Source: a bacterium
GTDB taxonomy: Bacteria > Babelota > Babeliae > Babelales > Chromulinivoraceae
Assembly: GCA_947377595.1 (NCBI GenBank)
Contig: CANCGK010000003.1
Span: 1-22,572, forward strand
Direction of reading: 5' to 3'
DNA length: 22,572 nucleotides
Shown: positions 1 to 6,239 of the stretch, piece after piece
How the letters are laid out: each line of letters opens with the position of its first letter
How positions within the stretch are numbered: the stretch's first letter is position 1
Made by a program: the position numbers and the translations under genes
The notes under the pieces: model-generated
Told to the model about the DNA's origin: nothing
Seen by the model: only the letters and a program-made list of their open reading frames with translations
Databases searched by the model: none

Positions 1-1087
1 TAGCATTATCTGGTTTTGTTGATACAGCGTAACTAATATCAGTAAATTCAAATAAGCTTAAAAGTTGATCAATGATTTTGACAATGTTGATCACTTCATT
101 TTCTAATTGTTCTGGCATGCAAAAAATATGAGAATCATCTTGCGTAAATGCACGTACGCGAAATAGTCCATGTAAAACGCCAGAAAGTTCATGACGGTGC
201 ACGTGTCCAAACTCAGCAAGCTTTAATGGTAATTCTCGAAATGATCGTGGCTTTTCATTGTAGAGCATGAGTGCGCCAGGGCAGTTCATTGGTTTGAGGG
301 CAAAATCACGTTCATCAATGTTGCAAAAATACATATTTTGTTTGTAGTGAGCTGCATGTCCTGATTGTTCCCATAATTGCGAATCAAGCATTGCAGGGGT
401 TGAAACTTCTTGGTAGTTGTTTTTTGCCCAAATTTTTCTCATGACTGCTTGCAGACCATTGATAATCTGTTTACCTTTTGGATGAAAAAAAGGAAATCCA
501 GGGCCTTGTTCGTGAAATGAAAATAGATCCATTTCTTTACCAATTTTACGATGATCGTACAATGCAGCTTGTTCTTGTTTTTGTAAAAACATGCGTAAAT
601 CTTTTGATGTTGCAAAAGCAATACCGCTGATACGTTGTAATGGTGTGCCAGATCGATCTGCTCTCCAGTATGAACCAGAAATTGTAGTTAATTGAAAATG
701 TTTAAGTAAACCAGTTGCTGCAACGTGTCCACCTCTACAAAGATCATAAAAATCACCTTGGCGAGAGAATCCTACGGTATCGCCTTCAATGCCATCAATC
801 AATTCAAGTTTAAAAGGATTGTTTTTATAAATTTGACGTGCTTGTTCTTTGGATATTTCTTCGTGCGTGATCGGCATGTTTAATGCTGCAAGCTCTTGCA
901 TGCGTGCAGAAATAAGCTCTAAATCAGATTCTTTAAAATTCGTCTCTGGTTGAAAATCATAAAAAAATCCATGAGCTGTTGAAGGCCCGATGGTTAATTT
1001 TGTAGCGGGAAAAAGTTGCACAACGGCCTGTGCAAGTAAGTGAGCTGTCGAGTGTCGTAAGATTGCTAAATCTTTATCCTGTTCCAT
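1..1087 (-). CDS. thrS: Threonyl-tRNA synthetase, C-terminal part beyond the window
   Basis: ThrRS charges tRNA-Thr with threonine. The visible 362 codons hold the editing domain (HSTAH, H12 and H16; DLCRGGH, C117 and H121), then the class II catalytic core: zinc ligand C269 in LKPMNCPG, motif 2 around FRELPLKLAEFGHVHRHE (residues 283-300), and zinc ligand H320 in FTQDDSH. The reading runs off the left edge before motif 3 and the anticodon-binding domain. The ATG at 1087-1085 is supported by a TAAGGAT ribosome site just upstream and an in-frame TAA 13 codons further up. The protein therefore starts directly at the editing domain and lacks the roughly 60-residue N-terminal TGS domain of most bacterial ThrRS. 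No unlinked TGS piece is visible. Family identity is very secure; the missing TGS domain depends on this start. Confidence 0.95.
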   Translation of the reverse strand, partial: MEQDKDLAILRHSTAHLLAQAVVQLFPATKLTIGPSTAHGFFYDFQPETNFKESDLELISARMQELAALNMPITHEEISKEQARQIYKNNPFKLELIDGIEGDTVGFSRQGDFYDLCRGGHVAATGLLKHFQLTTISGSYWRADRSGTPLQRISGIAFATSKDLRMFLQKQEQAALYDHRKIGKEMDLFSFHEQGPGFPFFHPKGKQIINGLQAVMRKIWAKNNYQEVSTPAMLDSQLWEQSGHAAHYKQNMYFCNIDERDFALKPMNCPGALMLYNEKPRSFRELPLKLAEFGHVHRHELSGVLHGLFRVRAFTQDDSHIFCMPEQLENEVINIVKIIDQLLSLFEFTDISYAVSTKPDNA

Positions 1088-1150
1088 ACGTGAATCCTTA
1101 CTATGTTTTGTAGTTGCCAAAGCTTAAGTGTTGACTTTACAAGCTTTATA

Positions 1151-1168
1151 ATCCTATTGTTGTAGGAT
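1151..1168. promoter_or_regulatory. Inverted repeat in the thrS leader
   Basis: ATCCTA and TAGGAT form a perfect 6-bp dyad around a 6-base centre, about 64-81 bases upstream of the thrS start. On the minus strand it is followed at once by TATAAA, which could be a -10 element, so the dyad would sit between -35 and -10 and could act as an operator. No convincing -35 was found. The regulatory role is an inference. Confidence 0.3.
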
Positions 1169-1312
1169 AAATCTAAATAACGAAAAAAACAAATTTATCG
1201 CTATCAAAAATATGGTATCACGAAAAATAACAACTCAGCTATAGTTTTTTGCCCTACATTTTCTACGAAAATTTTTGAGAAATTAAGAAGCCGGTGGGCC
1301 TCATGCACTTAT

Positions 1313-1410
1313 AAAAAGCGTTTAATGGCCGCTGCCACACAGATTTCCGGAGATGAGCATAGCGACATCGTAGGCTTTTATCTTAAATTTTAATAGTGCT
1401 GATTAGTTAC
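1313..1410 (+). repeat. 98-bp dispersed repeat, copy A (inverted copy at 13597-13694)
   Basis: This segment matches the reverse complement of 13597-13694 with no gaps and 5 mismatches (93/98). The last 60 or so bases are identical. On the plus strand it reads in frame as KKRLMAAATQISGDEHSD followed by IVGFYLKF and TAA at about 1390; the other copy gives KKRLVAAATHISKDEHSD, then the same end. One of the changes is silent. This suggests the repeat is the copied 3' end of a protein gene plus 15-20 bases beyond its stop. The parent gene is not in the window and the peptide was not recognised. Confidence 0.9.
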
Positions 1411-1530
1411 CACGAAGAATTGATATTTTTGCTGTGTAAATTTACGTAGTTGCGCTTTTATAAAAATTCAGACTGCGATATAATTGTAAAGTGTTTTTAT
1501 ATGTTATTATTCATAAAGGATTCTTTTTCT

Positions 1531-2049
1531 ATGAACATTTTTTTAGGTAGATCGTTGTGTGTGGTCATGATAACTATGTCATTCAGTTATGCTGCAATAG
1601 AAAAAAAGCGACGTGAGTCATCACCTTGTCAGGTTGTCGATCGCTCAGTTGTTACACCAAGCCCAACGTTAGAAAAATTGGCAGCTGATCATGATAAAAA
1701 AGTTGCTACAAAATTAGAAATTGCAGAAAAGGCTTTGTATTTTGCTATTAAAAGTGGTTGTAGTGCCGATATGATTGATTCTTTGATGAAAAATATTGAA
1801 AAGCAAACATCTGATCATGTTATTCTTGATCAGATAAAAAAAGATGCAAAAGAGCTGTATCAAAAACAATCGCCAGCATTTCTTGCGTTGCAAGCTGCAA
1901 GCAAGCGCAGTTCATTTTCGGGTGAGGGAAGAGCTTTTTTTTGCAAAGAACTTGATAAAATCAAAAAGGCTCCGTTCGCTCAATTACCTGAACTTGTTGA
2001 TGAAATTGGAGAAAATATTGAACATTGGAATAAAAAATCACGTCGATAA
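1531..2049 (+). CDS. Small exported protein of unknown function
   Basis: The 172-residue product is not recognised. It begins with a signal peptide: MNIFLGRSLC, a hydrophobic stretch, then probable cleavage after FSYA (about residue 21). The mature part is short, charged and probably helical, with two cysteines (in SPCQVV and KSGCSAD) and another near the C-terminus (FFCKEL) that could form disulfides outside the cytoplasm. The ATG at 1531 is chosen over 1450 and 1501 because AAAGGA lies 10 bases upstream and because it puts the signal peptide at the N-terminus. It is followed on the same strand by a lipoprotein gene 143 bases downstream. Confidence 0.75.
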   Translation: MNIFLGRSLCVVMITMSFSYAAIEKKRRESSPCQVVDRSVVTPSPTLEKLAADHDKKVATKLEIAEKALYFAIKSGCSADMIDSLMKNIEKQTSDHVILDQIKKDAKELYQKQSPAFLALQAASKRSSFSGEGRAFFCKELDKIKKAPFAQLPELVDEIGENIEHWNKKSRR

Positions 2050-2192
2050 TTTGCAAGTTTTTTTATTTTATATTCTCTTTGTCGTATCAGACTTTATGGG
2101 TTTTTGTCTTATTTTAAACATATTTGCCTTATTTAATTTCTTTTGGTATTATTTTTAACCTGTAATATCTTCAATTTTTTGATAAGGTTTGT

Positions 2193-2792
2193 ATGAATAA
2201 AAATATAGTTTTAAGTTTGATATTGTTGCAATCATTGAGCATGATGGGTTGTTTTGATCATAAAGGTCAAGTTTTGAGAATAAGCACAGCAACACCTTTG
2301 TCCGTAGCAGGGATTGTAAGTCCTATGCCTGAAGGTGAAAGGTTAATCACTACACCAAGATCAAATAAGGCTCAAGTCAGATCTGACAGTCCATTGATGA
2401 AAGAGCAACCAAGAGCTTTATCTGGTTTGGGTCTAGCGTTAAATGATCATTTAGCCGACATGAACGCACGCAAAAAATATTTAAAATTTGATAAAAATTT
2501 TGAGCAAGAATTAAAGGATTATTTAGCCGTCATGAAGCAACGCAAAGAATCTGTAGAATATGCTAAATTTTGTTTAGTAGATATGAAAACTTCTGTTTAC
2601 GATAATCCGAAGTTAATTCGCTATATTACAAGCCATAATGATAAGAGATTAATTCCTACAGTAAGAGCGGTGTTTGTAAATCATCCAGCAGTAGATACAG
2701 AATTTGTAAGAGCTATCAGTCAAGCAGATAAAAGTATGCGTGCAAAGTCTGCTCTTATATCTCAATTAAAAGATACACTTACTTCTCGATAA
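2193..2792 (+). CDS. Predicted lipoprotein of unknown function
   Basis: The 199-residue protein starts with a type II signal peptide: MNKNIVLSLILLQSLSMMGC, where C20 would be the lipidated cysteine. The -3 residue is Met rather than the usual Leu, so the lipobox is slightly atypical. The mature part has a Pro/Ser-rich linker (about residues 30-80), then a helical charged domain with the similar segments DHLADMNARKK and DYLAVMKQRKE (about 88-115), hinting at an internal helical repeat. The start is supported by AAGG close upstream. A strong terminator follows. No known family was recognised; an envelope location is inferred from the lipobox. Confidence 0.8.
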   Translation: MNKNIVLSLILLQSLSMMGCFDHKGQVLRISTATPLSVAGIVSPMPEGERLITTPRSNKAQVRSDSPLMKEQPRALSGLGLALNDHLADMNARKKYLKFDKNFEQELKDYLAVMKQRKESVEYAKFCLVDMKTSVYDNPKLIRYITSHNDKRLIPTVRAVFVNHPAVDTEFVRAISQADKSMRAKSALISQLKDTLTSR

Positions 2793-2813
2793 TATAATTT
2801 TTTTATTATTTTT

Positions 2814-2849
2814 AAAATAGATGGATGTTAAAGTCCATCTATTTTTTTT
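2814..2849 (+). terminator. Intrinsic terminator after the lipoprotein gene
   Basis: AAAATAGATGGA (2814-2825) pairs perfectly with 2834-2845 around an 8-base loop, and the stem runs into further T residues to 2849. It lies 22 bases after the stop at 2792 and separates this unit from phoH. Confidence 0.85.
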
Positions 2850-3004
2850 GTATCAAAGTATTGGTTTATGATTTATATTGATTCATACTGTTTTTTGCAG
2901 TATTTTTTGTGCTATTGTCATACATTTTAAAACTATTTTATGCATATCAAGATAGTGCATAATTTTATATATTTTATAAAGAGATTTTATACGAGGTTAT
3001 ATTT

Positions 3005-4465
3005 ATGATCGATAAAAAATTTTATGTGTTAGATACGAATGTTTTGGTCGAAGATCCGGAGTCGATCTTTGGATTTAAAGAAGCATTTTTAGGTATTCCC
3101 ATTACCGTGCTCGAAGAGCTTGATCGTATTAAGGTCGAAAATAGTGGTCGTGGTGCAAGTGCTCGTTTAATTACTCGCCATTTAGATCAGCTAGCATCAC
3201 AAGGTAGTTTGGCTGATGGTGTTGAGCTGGATAATGGTTCGGTGATTAAAATTTTATTTGAAGGCAGCATGGCGCATGCAGGGCAATTGGGCTTTGGTAT
3301 TGCAGATAATAAAATTTTAATGAATGTTGCTTATTTGCAAGAGCAGGGACATCAGGTTGTTTTTGTGACTAAAGATATTAATGCTCGAGTCAAAGCAAGC
3401 GCGCTTGGTATTGCATCGCAAGATTATTTAAGTGGTTTGGTGCATGTTGATAATTATTACAAAGGTTGGCAAGAACATGCGATCTCGAGTAATGATTTAA
3501 GGCAGCAAAACCCTGATATTTTACAAGATCTAGTTTCTTCAAGCCTTATTGAGATGAATGAGTTTGTTGTGCTTTCAAGCGCAAATAATCCACATAATCA
3601 AAGGTTGTATCGTTATCGAGGTGCAGGAAATTACAAATTAGTCGAATCTCCGTTGGTAAATTGGCCGATTTCTCCGCGCAATGTGCATCAATTAATGACC
3701 TTAGATCTTTTGTTTGATAACGATATTAAAATGGTATCGTTAACTGGTCCTGCAGGAACTGGTAAAACCTTTTTAGCTGTTTTAGCAGGGTTACATCAAG
3801 TGTTAGAGACCGAAGAGTTTTTAAAAATGATGATTGCTCGTTCTGTGGTTCCATTAGGTCATGACATAGGCTTTTTGCCAGGTGACATGCAAGAAAAATT
3901 ACATGGTTGGATGCAGCCAATTTATGATAACGTTGATTTAATTACGCATATGATTGCAGATCGTCGACGCAATGAGCCTGCTTATAATCAACAGCAAGGG
4001 TATGAACGTAATTGGAACGAAGAAGATTCAGCTCGATTTAAAGGTCATCATGGCAGAAGATCTGGGCGAGGTCGTCATGGTTCTGGCAATCGTGGTGGTT
4101 CGTATCACGAATTTAAAGAAAAAGAATTCCGTTCACTTGATGAATTGATTCAAAAGCGCAAAATGAGCCTTGAAGCAATCACGTACATGCGTGGTCGTTC
4201 TATCCCTAATCAATTTATTTTGATTGATGAAGTACAGAATTTAACAACGCACGAAGTAAAAACTTTATTAAGCCGCGTTGGCGAAGGTAGTAAAATTATT
4301 CTTGCAGGTGACCCGTATCAAATCGATGTTCCTTATTTAGATTTTTCTACCAACGGTCTTGTCGTAGCAGGAGATCGCTTTAGAGGTCAATCATTGTTCG
4401 GAACGGTCTTTATGCCAAAATCTGAACGTAGCGAATTGAGTCGACTGGTACAAGAATTGTTATAA
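3005..4465 (+). CDS. phoH: PIN-domain/PhoH-family ATPase (PhoH2/YlaK type)
   Basis: The 486-residue protein joins an N-terminal PIN ribonuclease domain to a C-terminal PhoH P-loop ATPase; members of this PhoH2 architecture are described as RNA-cleaving, ATP-driven enzymes. PIN acidic residues are D10 (LDTNVL), E38 (VLEELD), D101 (IADNKIL) and D124 (TKDINAR). Walker A is GPAGTGKT (248-255) and Walker B is FILIDEVQN (404-412), followed by the family segment ILAGDPYQID. An unusual Arg/Gly/His-rich stretch, residues 347-368 (RRSGRGRHGSG, NRGG), sits between the Walker motifs and could bind RNA. The ATG has GAGG about 9 bases upstream. It appears monocistronic, with a hairpin terminator 25 bases downstream. 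The cellular substrate is unknown. Confidence 0.94.
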   Translation: MIDKKFYVLDTNVLVEDPESIFGFKEAFLGIPITVLEELDRIKVENSGRGASARLITRHLDQLASQGSLADGVELDNGSVIKILFEGSMAHAGQLGFGIADNKILMNVAYLQEQGHQVVFVTKDINARVKASALGIASQDYLSGLVHVDNYYKGWQEHAISSNDLRQQNPDILQDLVSSSLIEMNEFVVLSSANNPHNQRLYRYRGAGNYKLVESPLVNWPISPRNVHQLMTLDLLFDNDIKMVSLTGPAGTGKTFLAVLAGLHQVLETEEFLKMMIARSVVPLGHDIGFLPGDMQEKLHGWMQPIYDNVDLITHMIADRRRNEPAYNQQQGYERNWNEEDSARFKGHHGRRSGRGRHGSGNRGGSYHEFKEKEFRSLDELIQKRKMSLEAITYMRGRSIPNQFILIDEVQNLTTHEVKTLLSRVGEGSKIILAGDPYQIDVPYLDFSTNGLVVAGDRFRGQSLFGTVFMPKSERSELSRLVQELL

Positions 4466-4489
4466 TCGTATTGTGAGTTATTAAAAAAT

Positions 4490-4525
4490 ATATAGACCGA
4501 CTTGTCGTTTCAAGTCGGTCTATAT
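4490..4525. terminator. Strong hairpin, probably a bidirectional terminator
   Basis: A perfect 15-bp stem (4490-4504 with 4511-4525) closes a 6-base loop. It lies 25 bases past the phoH stop. The A-run on its left (4483-4488) becomes a U-tract on the minus strand, so it also suits minus-strand transcripts. It lies directly beyond the stop of the extra yidD 3' end at 4530, as expected if it once ended the rpmH-rnpA-yidD transcript. Confidence 0.8.
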
Positions 4526-4529
4526 TTGC

Positions 4530-4599
4530 TTAAAAATTGCGTAAAGGATGGCACTTAATTAATCGGTGTATGATTGCATAGCATGCACGATGTATCGGT
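4530..4599 (-). pseudogene. Detached duplicate of the yidD 3' end
   Basis: Bases 4531-4599 match 5367-5435, the 3' end of intact yidD, without gaps at 65/69; all four mismatches are C/T transitions. On the minus strand it reads IHRACYAIIHRLIKCHPLRN, one more Phe, then TAA, against VHHACYAIVHRLIKCHPLRN in the real gene. Nothing upstream in this frame resembles the rest of YidD. It sits next to the hairpin at 4490-4525, so it probably marks the original end of yidD, with the toxin-antitoxin module now between it and the gene. That history is inferred. Confidence 0.8.
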
Positions 4600-4673
4600 A
4601 ATTTTTGTTTGTCTGAAAAATCTTTTAATAGAATATCAATGTTTTGTATAATTACTGGCATATAGATATTTTC

Positions 4674-4711
4674 CACAGTAAAATATAACAAATTTGTTAT
4701 ATTTTACTGTG
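4674..4711. promoter_or_regulatory. Perfect 38-bp palindrome, likely antitoxin operator
   Basis: Every base from 4674 to 4711 pairs with its mirror about a centre between 4692 and 4693; the left half reads CACAGTAAAATATAACAAA. It lies 30 bases before the toxin start and overlaps the -35 of the likely promoter. HigA/XRE-type antitoxins commonly bind such dyads to repress their own operon, so this is the expected operator. It could also form a cruciform or RNA hairpin. Confidence 0.8.
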
Positions 4712-4722
4712 TATTGTATACT
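4694..4722 (+). promoter_or_regulatory. Likely sigma-70-type promoter of the toxin-antitoxin operon
   Basis: TTGTTA (4694-4699) and TATACT (4717-4722) are separated by exactly 17 bases. The -10 matches consensus at 5 of 6 positions and the -35 at 4 of 6. The -35 lies inside the 38-bp palindrome, so a bound repressor would block polymerase. Transcription would begin about a dozen bases before the toxin ATG. Confidence 0.65.
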
Positions 4723-4740
4723 TGAAATTGAGGATTTGTT

Positions 4741-5073
4741 ATGAAGTGGACAGTAGAATTTTATAGCATTAAAATCGAAAATGAAATTATTAAGTGGCCT
4801 AAGCATTTGCAAGCTAAATTTTTAAAAATAGTTGAATTAATAGAAATAGTAGGACCTTGTGATATAGGTATGCCGCATATTAAGTCATTAAAGCAGGGTT
4901 TGTTCGAAATAAGAGCAAAAAGTGATGAAGGTATTGGACGAGCGATGTTTTGCGTTCAATCCGGAAGACTTATTATTATTTTGAGTAGTTTTATAAAAAA
5001 AACACAAAAAACTCCTGACAGTGAAATTGAAATAGCAAGAAAACGTATGAAGGAGGTAAAGAATTATGAATAA
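4741..5073 (+). CDS. higB: HigB-type toxin (RelE/ParE superfamily, Gp49-like)
   Basis: The 110-residue protein matches the phage Gp49-like/HigB toxin family by its conserved core: IKSLKQGLFEIR (about 47-58), an Arg near residue 67, the hydrophobic strand RLIIILSSF, and FIKKTQKTP (84-92) followed by EIEIARKRM. Members of this family typically cleave mRNA on the ribosome and are neutralised by a cognate antitoxin. The gene comes first in the operon, as is usual for HigBA. It has AGG 6 bases before the ATG and overlaps the antitoxin gene by 8 bases. The module lies between the two copies of the yidD 3' end, suggesting it arrived as a unit. Toxicity is inferred from family. Confidence 0.86.
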   Translation: MKWTVEFYSIKIENEIIKWPKHLQAKFLKIVELIEIVGPCDIGMPHIKSLKQGLFEIRAKSDEGIGRAMFCVQSGRLIIILSSFIKKTQKTPDSEIEIARKRMKEVKNYE

Positions 5074-5359
5074 AAGAACATCATTTGAAAGTTTTAAAAA
5101 AAAGGCATTAAAGGATCAGGAGGTTCAAGTAGCGTATGATTTATTATCAACAGAATTTATGTTGCTTGAAAAATTTATTAAAGCTAGAAAAAAAGCAAAA
5201 ATATCACAGCTAGAACTTGCAGATAAATTAAATCTTCAACAGCCATCTATTGCTCGCCTAGAAAAAGGTGGTTATGCCACAACGTCGGTGACTAAATTAG
5301 CAAAAATCGCAGACACTTTGGGATATTCTATAAAAATTTCATTATTGCCTAAAAAATAA
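5066..5359 (+). CDS. higA: HigA-type antitoxin, XRE helix-turn-helix protein
   Basis: The 97-residue protein has an N-terminal helical arm (1-45) and an XRE-type helix-turn-helix at about residues 47-68 (SQLELADKLNLQQPSIARLE), followed by KIADTLGYSIKISL, typical of HigA antitoxins paired with Gp49-like toxins. It should bind and neutralise the toxin and repress the operon through the palindrome at 4674-4711. Its ATG lies within the end of the toxin gene with a good site (AGGAGG, 5050-5055) inside that gene, so translation is likely coupled. Its stop lies 6 bases from the stop of convergent yidD, with no terminator between them. Confidence 0.87.
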   Translation: MNKRTSFESFKKKALKDQEVQVAYDLLSTEFMLLEKFIKARKKAKISQLELADKLNLQQPSIARLEKGGYATTSVTKLAKIADTLGYSIKISLLPKK

Positions 5360-5365
5360 TATCAT

Positions 5366-5629
5366 CTAAAAATTGCGTAAAGGATGGCACTTAATTAATC
5401 GGTGTACGATTGCATAGCATGCATGATGCACCGGTTGATGCTCAAGTTGAAAAAGGGCGTATTGTGTGCAGCCAAGCGTCTCGATGCCAGATTTAACCAT
5501 AGGGCACATGTTCATAGGTCCGAGCATGGGTCTGATAAGATAGATAAGAGCGATTAAGTTCAATGATGCTATTTTATTACAAGTTTGCACGAATATCTGA
5601 CCGCACCAGATCAATCCTTGAAGTATCAT
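5366..5629 (-). CDS. yidD: YidD, membrane protein insertion efficiency factor (divergent)
   Basis: YidD helps YidC/Sec insert membrane proteins. The 87-residue product aligns with the family by its position after rnpA, an amphipathic N-terminal region (about 20-40, IALIYLIRPMLGP), and the cysteine pattern C..C..C ending in IVHRLIKCHP. It differs from typical YidD: the usual CRFxPTCSxYA segment is replaced by CPMVKSGIETLGCTQYA, and the protein stops after CHPLRNF without the common GGxDPVP tail. The ATG overlaps the rnpA stop by 4 bases (ATGA), indicating coupling. yidC, the usual next gene, is absent; the toxin-antitoxin module lies there instead. The last 66 or so coding bases are duplicated at 4531-4599. 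Confidence 0.84.
   Translation of the reverse strand: MILQGLIWCGQIFVQTCNKIASLNLIALIYLIRPMLGPMNMCPMVKSGIETLGCTQYALFQLEHQPVHHACYAIVHRLIKCHPLRNF
5367..5435 (-). repeat. 69-bp direct repeat within the yidD 3' end
   Basis: This is the in-gene copy of the repeat whose detached partner is 4531-4599, at a constant offset of 836 bases. Identity begins exactly at the second base of the stop codon and ends abruptly after CGGT. The two copies bracket the toxin-antitoxin module like duplicated attachment or recombination ends. Confidence 0.88.
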
Positions 5630-6000
5630 GATTGCATTGGTAGCGAGGAATTTTGGGGCGAACTTTGTGATTGTGTGTGCATTGCTGTTATGAGTATTGT
5701 CTTGAACTGTTCAAATGATAAATCTTTTGCAGGAGCTCTAAAAATAATCACACAATGTTGAGGAAGTTTGAAGAGTTGCTCTTCATAAAAAATAGCACGG
5801 CCGCGACGACGTAAAAGATTACGCTCTGGAGCGTTACCTACTTTGCGCGAGGTGATGAGTAGGATTCTACTCGAAGGTAAAAGACAAGGAGCTGTTAGAA
5901 TAACAAACTCCTTGCTTTTAAAAACTGCTTTACCGGTAGAAAATAGAAGATCTATTTCCTTTTTAGTAAACCGAGAGATATTTTTCGCAATATCTTTCAT
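5626..6000 (-). CDS. rnpA: Ribonuclease P protein component
   Basis: RnpA binds the catalytic RNase P RNA and assists removal of tRNA 5' leaders. The 124-residue protein has the hallmark SRKVGNAPERNLLRRRGR (51-68), containing the RNxxRR RNA-binding signature, and the usual small alpha/beta fold length. The C-terminus is a low-complexity Ser/Gln/Pro tail. It lies 8 bases downstream of rpmH and overlaps yidD by 4 bases, the classic rpmH-rnpA-yidD operon. It ends in TGA, evidence against a code in which TGA is read as Trp. Confidence 0.95.
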   Translation of the reverse strand: MKDIAKNISRFTKKEIDLLFSTGKAVFKSKEFVILTAPCLLPSSRILLITSRKVGNAPERNLLRRRGRAIFYEEQLFKLPQHCVIIFRAPAKDLSFEQFKTILITAMHTQSQSSPQNSSLPMQS

Positions 6001-6008
6001 CGCAAGAA

Positions 6009-6152
6009 TTATTCACTTACAGAAAGACGTTTTCTGCCAGATGCTCTTCTGCGGTTAATGATTGCTCTACCTTGTTTTGTAGACATTCTTTTGCGGAAAC
6101 CGTGTTTACGATTTCTTTTTAAATTACTTTTTTTAAAAAAGGTGACTGACAT
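6009..6152 (-). CDS. rpmH: Ribosomal protein bL34
   Basis: This gene encodes a 47-residue large-subunit protein. The translation contains the L34 core LKRNRKHGFRKRMSTKQGRA and ends INRRRASGRKRLSVSE, matching the family throughout. The N-terminus is MSVTFFKKSN, a little different from the usual MKRTFQPS. AGG lies about 6 bases before the ATG. It is the first gene of the rpmH-rnpA-yidD operon, 87 bases after tig. No dnaA or clear DnaA-box cluster is visible here. Confidence 0.97.
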   Translation of the reverse strand: MSVTFFKKSNLKRNRKHGFRKRMSTKQGRAIINRRRASGRKRLSVSE

Positions 6153-6239
6153 AAATTACCTATTATCCTAGAGAAAATACAAATTAATTTACTCTTAAGT
6201 TTAAAGGTTTTATCTATTTTTGCAATAAAAAGGTTTCAC

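Larger units (their letters stand above)
1088..1530. other. Intergenic region between divergent thrS and an exported-protein gene
   Basis: No intact gene is visible in this 443-base stretch. It carries the leader of thrS (minus), a small inverted repeat at 1151-1168, AT-rich sequence, and a 98-bp repeat at 1313-1410 whose other copy is inverted near 13.6 kb. The segment from about 1290 to 1375 is richer in G+C than its surroundings. An open frame from 1450 runs into the following gene, but the start at 1531 is preferred, so 1450-1530 is treated as leader. Confidence 0.7.

Noticed and set aside
1844..2158. Open frame overlapping the exported-protein gene at 1531-2049
   Set aside because: It is an out-of-frame shadow of a gene that has a ribosome site and signal peptide.
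2939..2965. TTATGCA/TGCATAA inverted pair upstream of phoH
   Set aside because: It has a 7-bp stem with a wide loop in very AT-rich sequence and no aligned promoter elements; not distinguishable from chance.
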